A stretch of 64,000 nt of DNA. It comes from Acidovorax sp. SUPP3334. Its GTDB lineage: Bacteria; Pseudomonadota; Gammaproteobacteria; Burkholderiales; Burkholderiaceae_C. The stretch's first letter is position 1. Each line of letters begins with the position of its first letter. Positions 17,254 to 25,468 of the stretch are shown piece by piece. The DNA lies in the NCBI RefSeq assembly GCF_030159055.1, contig NZ_BQXQ01000028.1, forward strand, positions 1 to 64,000. Direction: 5' to 3'. The position numbers were made by a program, and so were the translations under genes. The notes under the pieces are model-generated. The model saw nothing but the letters and a program-made list of their open reading frames with translations, was not told the DNA's origin and did no database searches.

Positions 17254-17763
17254 ATGGGTCCGAAGCCTTCGCAGCCGCAAACGGCCGAGTTGTTCCGTCC
17301 AAGGTTGGACGAGTTGATCAACATGCGTCACCCGCTGGTCAAGCTGGCCGCACTGATCGACTGGGCCGAGATCGAGCGCACCTTCGCAGCTTCTTTCACG
17401 TCCGCACGAGGCCGACCCGCGTTGCCGCCGCGGCTGGTGGCTGGGCTGCTGTACCTGCAGCACGCCTTCGATGCCTCTGACGAGGCAGTGGTGAACACCT
17501 GGGTGGAGAACCCGTACTGGCAGTTCTTGTGTGGCGAGACCTACCTGCAGACCGAGGCGCCCATCGACCCGTCCAGCCTGACGCGCTGGAGAAAGCGCGT
17601 TGGAGAGGAAGGCGTGCAGACGCTGCTGGCGGCCAGCATCGAGGCCGCCCGGCGCGGTGGCGTCGTGCGTGCCTCCAGCGTGGACAGTGTGATCGTGGAC
17701 ACGACCGTCATGCCCAAGGCCATCGCCCATCCCACCGACAGCCGGCTGCTGTCACCGACCGCC
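17254..17763 (+). pseudogene. IS5-family transposase, N-terminal fragment
   Basis: About 170 residues from the start (MGPKPSQPQTAELFRPRLDE) through the DUF772-type domain (GRPALPPRLVAGLLYLQHAF, NTWVENPYWQFLCGETYLQ) to VIVDTTVMPKAIAHPTDSRLL. At that point the match ends. The first catalytic Asp (VDTTV) is present but the rest of the DDE domain is gone. The frame runs directly into a 25-bp triplicated repeat, so another element or a deletion cut it here. The left end of the element was not located with certainty. Confidence 0.8.
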
Positions 17764-17838
17764 ATATAGGAGCCAGTCCGTGATCGGCATGTAGGAGCCA
17801 GTTGCGGATCGGCATATTGGAGCCACCGCTGCTGACGA
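17764..17838. repeat. Three tandem 25-bp repeats
   Basis: Three consecutive 25-base units begin at 17764, 17789 and 17814, each starting ATATAGGAGCCA or a close variant. The first two end in GATCGGC; the third diverges in its second half. Regular end-proximal repeats of this kind resemble the multiple terminal repeats of IS21-type elements, but no istA or istB sequence is present. Confidence 0.65.
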
Positions 17839-18009
17839 CTCTCCTTCGCGCATGCGCTGTACGGCCAGCATGCGCATTTCTTCCAACACATTGTGGGCCA
17901 GGGTGCGTCCGTCTCGTTTCATGCCGTCAATGAAAGCACCGATCGCCGCACTGCGCAAGAGAGTGTTCTCTAAGTTACTGACTTATGAGTAATTCATGCC
18001 GGATCAATA
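17839..18009 (-). mobile_element. IS630-family fragment: transposase N-terminus with its terminal repeat
   Basis: On the minus strand, the terminal repeat TTGATCCGGCATGAAT (ending at 17992) is followed by a leader. A transposase start comes next (RSAAIGAFIDGMKRDGRTLA, then EEMRMLAVQRMREGES), the winged-helix N-terminus typical of IS630 transposases. The frame is lost at about 17840, where the 25-bp repeats begin. The leader differs from that of the complete elements at 18013 and 55001, although the outer terminal repeat is the same, so this is a related but different element. Confidence 0.65.
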
Positions 18010-18028
18010 ATATTGATCCGGCATGAAT
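17992..18028. repeat. 37-bp perfect palindrome from two abutting IS ends
   Basis: Arms 17992-18009 and 18011-18028 are perfect reverse complements around a single A. The structure comes from two IS630-type terminal repeats (TTGATCCGGCATGAAT) placed back to back with TA target dinucleotides between them. Confidence 0.8.
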
Positions 18029-18820
18029 AAACTTGAATCAGGCGGCATACCGGACCGGTTCGTGTTCAAAGTAGCTCTTGATGCGTTCAGGCTTTCGCTG
18101 AACGCTGCGCAAATGCCTCGCGGTGGCCTTGACCAACTGCAACTTCGTGCGCGCCGGGGCGAGCTTCGTGACGGCCTGCTTGAGGTCGGCGTTGGCCATC
18201 TCGTTCGGGTTGAGCTGCGGGCTGTAGCTGGGCATCTCGTCGCCCCAATGGATATCGGCGCCCTCGACCTTGGCGCACGCGGCGATCACAGGGTATTCCT
18301 CTTCAAGCCACTTTTTCACCGCCGCGGGCGACTGCTCGTAGGCCTTCTTCATGGGCTTTTGCGGCCTGAAGCCCCAGCGCGCCAAGTACAACCCCATCGT
18401 GCGCACCGGCAGCCGAACGCCAAAGCGCTGCTCGATGAGTTCGCCCACCGCCGCACGAGTCCACAGCGCGTACGACATCTTCAGCTGATCGGGCGTCTTG
18501 TCGGTGATCAGCTTGCGCACCGCCGCCTCCTGGGCCGCGTCCAGCCGTCGCCCTTCGCCCAGCTTGCGGCCACCGGGCGCGCCCTGCAGCGCACGGGCGC
18601 CGGTGGCTTCGTGGCGCTTGACGATGTCGAACACGCCGGTGCGGCTCAGGCCCGTCTGCGCCGCAATTTCGTCGTACGTGCGACCCGCCTTGCGCAGGCG
18701 AATCACTTGCACGCGTCTTTCATGCCGCGCTTCGCGCGACAGCGATCTCATGTCGGTTGCTTTCATCATCCATACATGATGGCTCATTCAAAAAATTCAA
18801 GATTATTATTGCCGGATCAA
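18013..18820 (-). mobile_element. 808-bp non-autonomous IS630 derivative, copy 1
   Basis: The element is bounded by TTGATCCGGCA and TGCCGGATCAA and flanked by TA on both sides (18011-18012 and 18821-18822), the usual IS630/Tc1 target. The ends are imperfect inverted repeats of about 26 bases. The only gene (18038-18787) has an in-frame internal deletion that removes the middle of the DDE domain. An almost identical element of the same length lies at 55001-55808. A few bases of unidentified DNA separate it from the LysR gene at 18890. Confidence 0.85.
18038..18787 (-). pseudogene. Internally deleted IS630 transposase, copy 1
   Basis: The 249-residue frame keeps the N-terminal helix-turn-helix (LRKAGRTYDEIAAQTGLSRT), the linker, and the first catalytic block ADIHWGDE near residue 190. 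It then jumps directly to MPSYSPQLNPNEMANADLKQ, the block with the last catalytic Glu, and to the C-terminus. In IS630 transposases (about 340-350 residues) roughly 90-100 residues with the second catalytic Asp lie between these blocks. The protein should bind ends but not cut. Reading frame is preserved, so an end-binding product may still be made. Confidence 0.85.
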
Positions 18821-18889
18821 TAATCATTTTTATAAAGCCGGCGGGCGTGTCGGCAATGGCGCGGATCATGCAAGCAGCCTGCTCGCCAT

Positions 18890-19798
18890 CTACCTTTTCC
18901 CTTTTACGCCCCCACTCTCCCCCACCACCCAATCCCTGAACGCCTTCACCAAAGGCGCTTCCGCCCGCGTCTCCGGATACACCAGGTAATACGCATCGCC
19001 ACTGGTCAGCACCGTATCCGACAGCTCCACCAGGCTCCCTGCCGCCAGCTCCGGCTCGATCAAGAACCGGGGCAGCAGCGCCGCCCCCAGCCCCGACACC
19101 GCTGCCTGCGCGATCATGGCGAACTGCTCGTGCCGTGGGCCGCGCAGCGCAAGGCTGGTCGGGGCGCCCACCCGCTCGAACCATTCCGACCACTGCGTGG
19201 GCCGGGTGCTCTGCTGCAGCAGCACCACGCGCGCCAGGTCTTGCGGGGTGTGGATGCCGTGCTGGCTTCGGTAGCCCGGGCTGCATACGGGCACGACTTC
19301 TTCATGCATGAGGTATTCGCACACCGCGCCGGCCCAGTGGGGTGTGCCGAAATGAATCGCGGCGTCGAACGGGGTGCCGGCAAAGTCGAACGGCTCGGAC
19401 CGCGCCGCAAAATTGACCGTCACGTCCGGGTGCAGCGCCATGAAGCCGCCCAGGCGCGGGATGAGCCAGCGGGTGCCCAGGGTGGGCAGCACGGCCAGGT
19501 TGAGCAGGTCGTCGGTGCTGCTGAAGGCCATGGCTTTTTGCGTGATGGCCGACAGTTGCTGCAGCACGCCCTGCAGGTCGGCGGCATAGACGCGGCCGGC
19601 GTCGGTGAGCACCACGCGCTGGCGCACGCGGTGGAACAGGGCGGTGCCCAGTTGCGCCTCCAGCTGGCGGATCTGGCGCGAGACGGCGCTTTGGGTCAGG
19701 TGCAGTTCTTCGGCCGCGCGCGAGACGCTGCGGTGGCGGGCGGCGGCTTCGAAGGCCAGCAGATCGGCCATGGAGGGGAGAAAGGCGCGGCGCAGCAT
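18890..19798 (-). CDS. LysR-family transcriptional regulator (GcvA-like)
   Basis: A 302-residue regulator. The N-terminal winged helix reads SMADLLAFEAAARHRSVSRA, then AAEELHLTQSAVSRQIRQLE (about residues 9-55), and the substrate-binding domain follows with features of the GcvA branch (RWLIPRLGGFMALHPDVTVN, FDAAIHFGTPHWAGAVCEYL). The ATG at 19798 was chosen because the HTH begins there; upstream frame is not conserved. It is divergent from the ALDH7 gene across 259 bases, so it probably controls that gene cluster. Just downstream is IS630 copy 1. Confidence 0.92.
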   Translation of the reverse strand: MLRRAFLPSMADLLAFEAAARHRSVSRAAEELHLTQSAVSRQIRQLEAQLGTALFHRVRQRVVLTDAGRVYAADLQGVLQQLSAITQKAMAFSSTDDLLNLAVLPTLGTRWLIPRLGGFMALHPDVTVNFAARSEPFDFAGTPFDAAIHFGTPHWAGAVCEYLMHEEVVPVCSPGYRSQHGIHTPQDLARVVLLQQSTRPTQWSEWFERVGAPTSLALRGPRHEQFAMIAQAAVSGLGAALLPRFLIEPELAAGSLVELSDTVLTSGDAYYLVYPETRAEAPLVKAFRDWVVGESGGVKGKR

Positions 19799-20057
19799 GG
19801 TGGTGGTGTGGCAGTGACGGGTGAGCGGGTTGTGACGGTGGCAAGAGCGGCACGGCCAATGGTCATGCGCCGGGGGAATGACTGCAAAAATGCCGCTGGC
19901 CGCCAGCGCAGATTCAAGTAGGGCGAGGGTTTTTACCCATTTGCAGTTTGATTCCATTTTGGCATCAAGTCGTTCCAATTTTTTGCTATGCAGGGCCGGG
20001 GGATTGGCGGATATTGGCGCATCCCCCCATCGTTCGTTTTCGACTGCGAGCCCTGCC

Positions 20058-21629
20058 ATGTCTTCCAACGCTGCCAGCCCCTCTCCCGCCACGCCCGCCC
20101 ACCCTGCCGCCCCGGTCGCGGCCGGGGTCGAACAACTGCTGCAGCGCCTGGGCGTGCCGCGCTCGGCCTACGCGGGCGGCAGCCTGCCGGTGCGCTCGCC
20201 GATCACGGGCGAGGCCATCGGCGCGGTGCCGCAGCACAGCGCGGCCGACGCCACGGCGGCCATCGGGCGGGCGCATGCGGCGTTCCAGGTGTGGCGCAAC
20301 GTGCCGGCGCCACGCCGGGGCGAGCTGGTGCGCCTGCTGGGCGAAGAGCTGCGCGCGGCCAAGGCCGACCTGGGCCTGCTGGTGACCATCGAGGCGGGCA
20401 AGGTGCCGTCCGAAGGGCTGGGTGAGGTGCAGGAGATGATCGACATCTGCGACTTCGCCGTGGGCCTGTCGCGCCAGCTGTACGGCTTGACGATCGCCAC
20501 CGAGCGCCCCGGCCACCGCATGATGGAAACGTGGCACCCGCTGGGAGTTTGCGGCGTGATCTCGGCGTTCAATTTTCCGGTGGCGGTGTGGTCGTGGAAC
20601 GCGGCCCTGGCCCTGGTGTGCGGCGATCCGGTGGTATGGAAGCCGTCGGAGAAAACCCCGCTCACGGCGCTGGCCACGCATGCGATCGCCCAGCGCGCCA
20701 TCGCCCGCTTCGGCGCCGATGCACCCGAGGGGTTGCTGGAGCTGATCGTGGGCCAGCGCGACCTGGGCGAGGTGCTGGTGGATGACGCCCGCGTGCCGGT
20801 GCTGTCGGCCACCGGGTCCACGGCCATGGGCCGCGCGGTGGCCCCGCGCCTGGCGGCGCGCTTTGCGCGCGGCATTCTGGAGCTGGGCGGTAACAACGCG
20901 GCCATCGTGGCGCCCACGGCGGACCTGAAACTGGCCCTGCGCGGCATCGCCTTCGCAGCCATGGGCACGGCGGGCCAGCGCTGCACCACGCTGCGCCGGC
21001 TGTTCATGCACGAAAGCATCTACGACCAGTTCGTGCCCCAGCTGGCCAAGGTGTATGCCAGCGTACAGGTGGGCGACCCGCGCACGCCGGGCACCCTGGT
21101 GGGCCCGCTGATCGACCGGCCGGCCTTCGATGGCATGCAAAAAGCGCTGGAGCAATGCCGCGCGCTGGGCGCCCAGGTGCATGGGGGCGAGCGGGTGCAA
21201 GGCATTGCGGGCAGCGAGGCGTATTACGTGCGCCCCGCGCTGGTGGAGCTGCAAAAGCACGAAGGCCCGGCACTGCACGAGACCTTCGCACCCATTCTGT
21301 ACGTGGTGCGCTACGGCACGCTGGACGAGGCGATCGCCATGAACAACGCGGTGGGCGCGGGCCTGTCGTCGTCCATCTTCACGCTGAACGTGCGCGAGGC
21401 GGAGCAGTTCATGTCGGTGGCAGGTTCGGACTGCGGCATTGCCAACGTGAACATCGGCCCGAGCGGCGCCGAGATCGGCGGGGCTTTCGGTGGCGAGAAG
21501 GAAACCGGCGGCGGGCGCGAGGCGGGCTCGGACAGCTGGAAGGCCTACATGCGCCGCGCGACCAACACCATCAACTATTCCACCGCCCTGCCACTGGCGC
21601 AGGGCGTGACCTTCGACATCGCCGATTGA
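20058..21629 (+). CDS. amaB: ALDH7-family semialdehyde dehydrogenase (AmaB-like)
   Basis: This 523-residue NAD-dependent dehydrogenase belongs to the ALDH7 (antiquitin) family, which oxidises L-2-aminoadipate-6-semialdehyde/piperideine-6-carboxylate in lysine and pipecolate catabolism. Seen are the family's WHPLGVCGVISAFNFPVAVW, the cofactor region VWKPSEKTPLTALA, LSATGSTAMGR, the Glu motif ELGGNN and the catalytic Cys in GTAGQRCTTLRRLF (about residue 306), plus the C-terminal GGAFGGEKETGGGREAGSD. The ATG at 20058 follows a 259-base divergent region with the LysR gene. The neighbouring aminotransferase would fit an amino-acid degradation route, but the precise substrate is inferred. Confidence 0.88.
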   Translation: MSSNAASPSPATPAHPAAPVAAGVEQLLQRLGVPRSAYAGGSLPVRSPITGEAIGAVPQHSAADATAAIGRAHAAFQVWRNVPAPRRGELVRLLGEELRAAKADLGLLVTIEAGKVPSEGLGEVQEMIDICDFAVGLSRQLYGLTIATERPGHRMMETWHPLGVCGVISAFNFPVAVWSWNAALALVCGDPVVWKPSEKTPLTALATHAIAQRAIARFGADAPEGLLELIVGQRDLGEVLVDDARVPVLSATGSTAMGRAVAPRLAARFARGILELGGNNAAIVAPTADLKLALRGIAFAAMGTAGQRCTTLRRLFMHESIYDQFVPQLAKVYASVQVGDPRTPGTLVGPLIDRPAFDGMQKALEQCRALGAQVHGGERVQGIAGSEAYYVRPALVELQKHEGPALHETFAPILYVVRYGTLDEAIAMNNAVGAGLSSSIFTLNVREAEQFMSVAGSDCGIANVNIGPSGAEIGGAFGGEKETGGGREAGSDSWKAYMRRATNTINYSTALPLAQGVTFDIAD

Positions 21630-21688
21630 GCGATCGGCCGCGGCGCACCGGATCGAATCCGGTGCTGGCCGGCACGGCTGCGGCCGCA

Positions 21689-22295
21689 ATGGCCTTTTTC
21701 TGGTGCGCTGGCGCCGCTGCGCAGACGTCCGCACCGCCCGCCGCCGCTTCGGCGCAGCAGCCCACGCTGGAGAAGATCAAGGCCGCCGGCAAGGTGGTGC
21801 TGGGCGTGCGCGAGGCCTCGCCGCCCATGGCCTATGCCCTGGGGGCGAACGAGAAGTTCGTGGGCTACCACGTGGAACTGTGCGAGCGCGTGATGAAGGA
21901 GATCGCGCCGCAGGCCCGGCTCGAATACATGGCGATCACGGCGCAGAACACCCTGGCGCTGGTGCAGAACGGCACGGTCGATATCGGCTGCGGCCCCACC
22001 ACCAACAACACGGCGCGCCAGCAGCAGGTGGCCTTTGCCGTGACCACCTACGTGAGCGAGGTGCGCATGGCGGTGAGCGCGGATTCGGATTTGAACTCGG
22101 TGAACCAGCTGGGCGGGCGTGGACGGCTTGCTGATCCGGCTGATGCAGACGGGCGAGCTGGAAAAGATCTACGCCAAGTGGTTCACCAGCCCGATCCCGC
22201 CACGCAACCTGAGCCTGAACCTGCCCATGAGCGGCACGCTGCGGCAATTGATCGCAGCGCCCAACGACAAGCCGCTGGAGGCGTACCTCAAGTGA
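21689..22295 (+). pseudogene. Amino-acid ABC transporter substrate-binding protein, internally deleted
   Basis: The 5' part encodes a signal segment (MAFFWCAGAAAQ) and the first half of a polar amino-acid-binding protein of the GltI/AatJ type (LEKIKAAGKVVLGVREASPP, VDIGCGPTTNN, EVRMAVSADSDLNSVNQLGG). At about 22118 the frame jumps. A different frame continues with the C-terminal end (DGLLIRLMQTGELEKIYAKW, then SPIPPRNLSLNLPM to LEAYLK). Roughly 120 residues are missing at an out-of-frame junction. No permease or ATPase gene remains nearby, so the whole transporter appears lost. The last bases overlap a possible GTG start of the next gene. Confidence 0.8.
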
Positions 22296-22339
22296 CCGCC
22301 ACCACCGCCGCTACCAGCGCCACCACGGCCAATACCGCC

Positions 22340-23587
22340 ATGGACACCCCCCTGGCCACCGGCGCGGCCACGGCCACGGCCGGCGCCTTCGTGCCAGCGC
22401 AGCGCATCGCCGCGCTGGGCGTGTCGCCGATCCTGCGCATCACGGACCATGCCAATGCGCTCAAGCGCTCGGGCCGCCCGGTGATCGTGCTGGGTGCGGG
22501 CGAGCCCGACTTCGACACACCCGACCACATCGTGGAAGCGGCCCGCAAGGCGCTGGCGCGCGGAGAGACCCGCTACACGGTGCTGGACGGCAGCCCGGCC
22601 ATGAAGGACGCCGTGCGCGAGAAGTTCCGGCGCGACAACGGCCTTCACTTTGCGCGGGAAGAGATCACCTTGGGCACGGGCGCCAAGCAGGTGCTCTACA
22701 ACGCGTTCATGGCCACGCTGAACCCGGGCGACGAGGTGATCCTGCCGGCGCCGTACTGGTCGTCGTATGCCGACGTGGTGACCATTGCGGGCGGTGTGCC
22801 GGTGACGGTGCCGTGCACCGAGGCGGACGGGTTCCGGCTGACGGCGGCAGCGCTGGAGGCGGCCATCACGCCGCGCACGCGCTGGCTGCTGCTCAACTCG
22901 CCCTCCAATCCCACCGGGGCCGCCTACGGTGCCGCGCAACTGCGCCCGCTGCTGGACGTGCTGCTGCGCCACCCGCAGGTGTGGCTGATGTCGGACGACA
23001 TTTACGAACACATCCTGTATGACGGCGCGCCCTTCGCCACGCCGGCCGCACTGGAGCCGCGCCTGCAGGGCCGGTGCCTCACGGTGAACGGCGTATCCAA
23101 GGCCTATGCCATGACGGGCTGGCGCATCGGCTTTGCCGGCGGCCCGCGCGAGCTGATCGCCGCCATGGCGGTGGTGCAGAGCCAGTGCACCTCTTGCCCC
23201 TCGTCCATCAGCCAGGCGGCGGCGATCGAGGCGCTGACCGGGCCGCAGGCCATCGTGGCCGAGCGCTGCGCGGATTTCCAGGCCCGCCGCGACTTCGTGG
23301 TGCAGGCGCTGAACCAGACCCCCGGCCTGCATTGCCGCATGCCCGAGGGCGCCTTCTATACCTACGCCAGTTGCGCTGGTACGCTGGGCCGCACCACGCC
23401 GGGCGGCGTGCTGCTGAAGACCGACGTGGATTTTTGCAAGTACCTGCTGGCCGAGTACGAGGTGGCCGTGGTGCCGGGCACGTACTTCGGGCTGGCGCCG
23501 TATTTCCGGGTTTCGTATGCGACGTCGATGGCGCATTTGCGCGAGGCCTGCCAGCGCATCCAGGCGGCCTGCGCTGCATTGCGCTGA
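22340..23587 (+). CDS. Class I/II pyridoxal-phosphate aminotransferase
   Basis: A 415-residue aminotransferase of the aspartate-aminotransferase I-gamma type. Seen are VIVLGAGEPDFDTPDHI, the LGTGAKQVLYNAF segment, NSPSNPTGAAYG, SDDIYEHILYDG and the PLP lysine in TVNGVSKAYAMTGWRIGF (about residue 253), then the C-terminal FRVSYATS arginine motif. I use the ATG at 22340; a GTG at 22292 overlapping the preceding pseudogene would add 16 residues of Ala/Thr. It lies between the broken transporter gene and the ThDP enzyme. Substrate unknown; the set suggests amino-acid degradation. Confidence 0.9.
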   Translation: MDTPLATGAATATAGAFVPAQRIAALGVSPILRITDHANALKRSGRPVIVLGAGEPDFDTPDHIVEAARKALARGETRYTVLDGSPAMKDAVREKFRRDNGLHFAREEITLGTGAKQVLYNAFMATLNPGDEVILPAPYWSSYADVVTIAGGVPVTVPCTEADGFRLTAAALEAAITPRTRWLLLNSPSNPTGAAYGAAQLRPLLDVLLRHPQVWLMSDDIYEHILYDGAPFATPAALEPRLQGRCLTVNGVSKAYAMTGWRIGFAGGPRELIAAMAVVQSQCTSCPSSISQAAAIEALTGPQAIVAERCADFQARRDFVVQALNQTPGLHCRMPEGAFYTYASCAGTLGRTTPGGVLLKTDVDFCKYLLAEYEVAVVPGTYFGLAPYFRVSYATSMAHLREACQRIQAACAALR

Positions 23588-23629
23588 CGGCATCGCTTTT
23601 CTTTCTCCAACGCTTCGGATCGACGTGCC

Positions 23630-25357
23630 ATGAGTTCAACGACCCCCTCCCACCCCTCCACCACCTCCGCCACCTCCGGCCCGACATCGCGCACGGGCGG
23701 CCAGGTCCTGGTGGACCAGCTCCTCCTGCACGGCGTGCAGCAGCTCTTTTGCGTGCCCGGCGAAAGCTACCTGGCGGTGCTGGACGCACTGCACGACGCG
23801 CAGATCGCCGTCACCGTGTGCCGCCAGGAAGGCGGCGCGGCCATGATGGCCGAGGCGCAGGGCAAGCTCACCGGGCAGCCGGGCATCTGCTTCGTGACAC
23901 GCGGGCCGGGGGTGACGAATGCGTCGGCCGGCATCCACATCGCGCACCAGGATTCGACGCCGCTCATCGTGTTCGTGGGCCAGGTCGCGCGCGGTGCGCT
24001 GGGGCGCGAGGCGTTTCAGGAGCTGGACTACCGAGCCGTGTTCGGCACCATGGCCAAGTGGGTGGTGCAGATCGAAGACGCGGCGCGCGTGCCCGAGCTG
24101 GTGTCGCGCGCCTTCCACGTCGCCACGTCGGGCCGCCCCGGCCCGGTGGTGGTGGCCCTGCCCGAAGACATGCTGACCGATGCCGTGCAGGTGGCCGACG
24201 CCCTGCCCTACACCGTGCCGGAGACGCACCCGGGCACTGCCGCGCTGCAGGAACTGGCCGAGCGCCTGGCCGCCGCCGAGCGCCCCGTGGCGATCCTCGG
24301 AGGCAGCCGCTGGTCCGAGCAGGCGGTGCGGGACTTCGTGGCGTTCGCCCAAGCGTGGTCGCTGCCGGTGTATTGCTCGTTCCGCCGGCAGATGCTGTTC
24401 CCGGCCAGCCATGACAACTATGGCGGCGACCTGGGCCTGGGCGTGAACCCCAAGCTGTTGGCACGCATCCGCGCGAGCGATCTGGTGCTGGTGGTGGGCG
24501 GGCGGCTGTCGGAGATTCCGTCGCAAGGCTACGAGCTGTTCGACATTCCCGTGCCCGCGCAGCCCATGGTGCATGTGCACGCCGATGCGAACGAGCTGGG
24601 CCGGCTGTACCGGGCCACGCAGTCGATCCACGCCACGCCGCAGGCCTTTGCCGGCGCGCTGGCCGGCCTGCGCCCCGCCGCCGCCGTGCGCTGGGCCGCG
24701 CACACACAGGCCGCGCGCGCCGAGTACCTGGCCTGGAGCGACCCGGACCCGATCCGCATTCCCGGCCCGCTGCAGATGGGCGAGGTGATGCGCCACCTGC
24801 GCGAGGTGCTGCCGGCCGATGCGATCTTCTGCAACGGTGCGGGCAACTTCGCCACCTGGGTGCACCGCTTCTGGCCCTTCACCACCTATGCGAGCCAACT
24901 GGCCCCCACCAGCGGATCGATGGGCTACGGCCTGCCGGCCGGCGTGGGCGCCAAGCGGCTGTGGCCGCAGCGCGAGGTGGTGGTGTTCTCGGGCGACGGC
25001 GACTTTCTGATGCACGGGCAGGAGTTCGCCACCGCCGTGCAATACGGCCTGCCCCTGATCGTGGTGCTGCTGGACAACGCCATGTACGGCACCATCCGCA
25101 TGCACCAGGAGCGCGAATACCCGGGCCGCGTGAGCGCCACCCAGTTGAAGAACCCGGATTTCAAAGCCTATGCGGTGGCCTTCGGCGGGCATGGCGAACG
25201 GGTGGAGACGACGGCGGACTTCGCCCCGGCCCTGGCCCGTGCGCGGGCCAGCGGCCTGCCCTGCGTGCTGCACTGCCTGCTTGACCCTGAGGCGATCACG
25301 CCCACGGGCACGCTGCAGGGCATTCGCAACGCGGCGCAGGCACGCAAGCCGGGCTAG
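23630..25357 (+). CDS. ThDP-dependent acetolactate-synthase-like enzyme
   Basis: A 575-residue enzyme with the three-domain layout of the acetolactate synthase/pyruvate oxidase family. The catalytic Glu lies in TVCRQEGGAAMMAEAQGKLTG (about residue 66), the middle domain contains PVAILGGSRW, and the ThDP motif starts VVFSGDGDFLMHGQEF and ends LLDNAMYGTIRMHQE (about 455-495). It lacks the tight fit to IlvB in the ending and has no small-subunit gene next to it, so it is probably a 2-keto-acid decarboxylase or carboligase rather than the biosynthetic enzyme. It starts 42 bases after the aminotransferase, fitting a shared operon: transamination followed by ThDP-dependent keto-acid conversion. Confidence 0.88.
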   Translation: MSSTTPSHPSTTSATSGPTSRTGGQVLVDQLLLHGVQQLFCVPGESYLAVLDALHDAQIAVTVCRQEGGAAMMAEAQGKLTGQPGICFVTRGPGVTNASAGIHIAHQDSTPLIVFVGQVARGALGREAFQELDYRAVFGTMAKWVVQIEDAARVPELVSRAFHVATSGRPGPVVVALPEDMLTDAVQVADALPYTVPETHPGTAALQELAERLAAAERPVAILGGSRWSEQAVRDFVAFAQAWSLPVYCSFRRQMLFPASHDNYGGDLGLGVNPKLLARIRASDLVLVVGGRLSEIPSQGYELFDIPVPAQPMVHVHADANELGRLYRATQSIHATPQAFAGALAGLRPAAAVRWAAHTQAARAEYLAWSDPDPIRIPGPLQMGEVMRHLREVLPADAIFCNGAGNFATWVHRFWPFTTYASQLAPTSGSMGYGLPAGVGAKRLWPQREVVVFSGDGDFLMHGQEFATAVQYGLPLIVVLLDNAMYGTIRMHQEREYPGRVSATQLKNPDFKAYAVAFGGHGERVETTADFAPALARARASGLPCVLHCLLDPEAITPTGTLQGIRNAAQARKPG

Positions 25358-25468
25358 AGCCGCTCAGGCCGGGCGGGTTGCAACGGGTTGCGAGGGCAAC
25401 CTGCCGGCCCGCTTTCTACCCACTTTCTGCCCCGCTTTCGGCCAGCACACGCCGGGCCTGCCGATTTT

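Noticed and set aside
18823-18889. Short coding fragment between IS630 copy 1 and the LysR gene
   Set aside because: A few residues (MIRAIADTPAGFIKM) are open on the minus strand, but the stretch is too short to assign to any gene.
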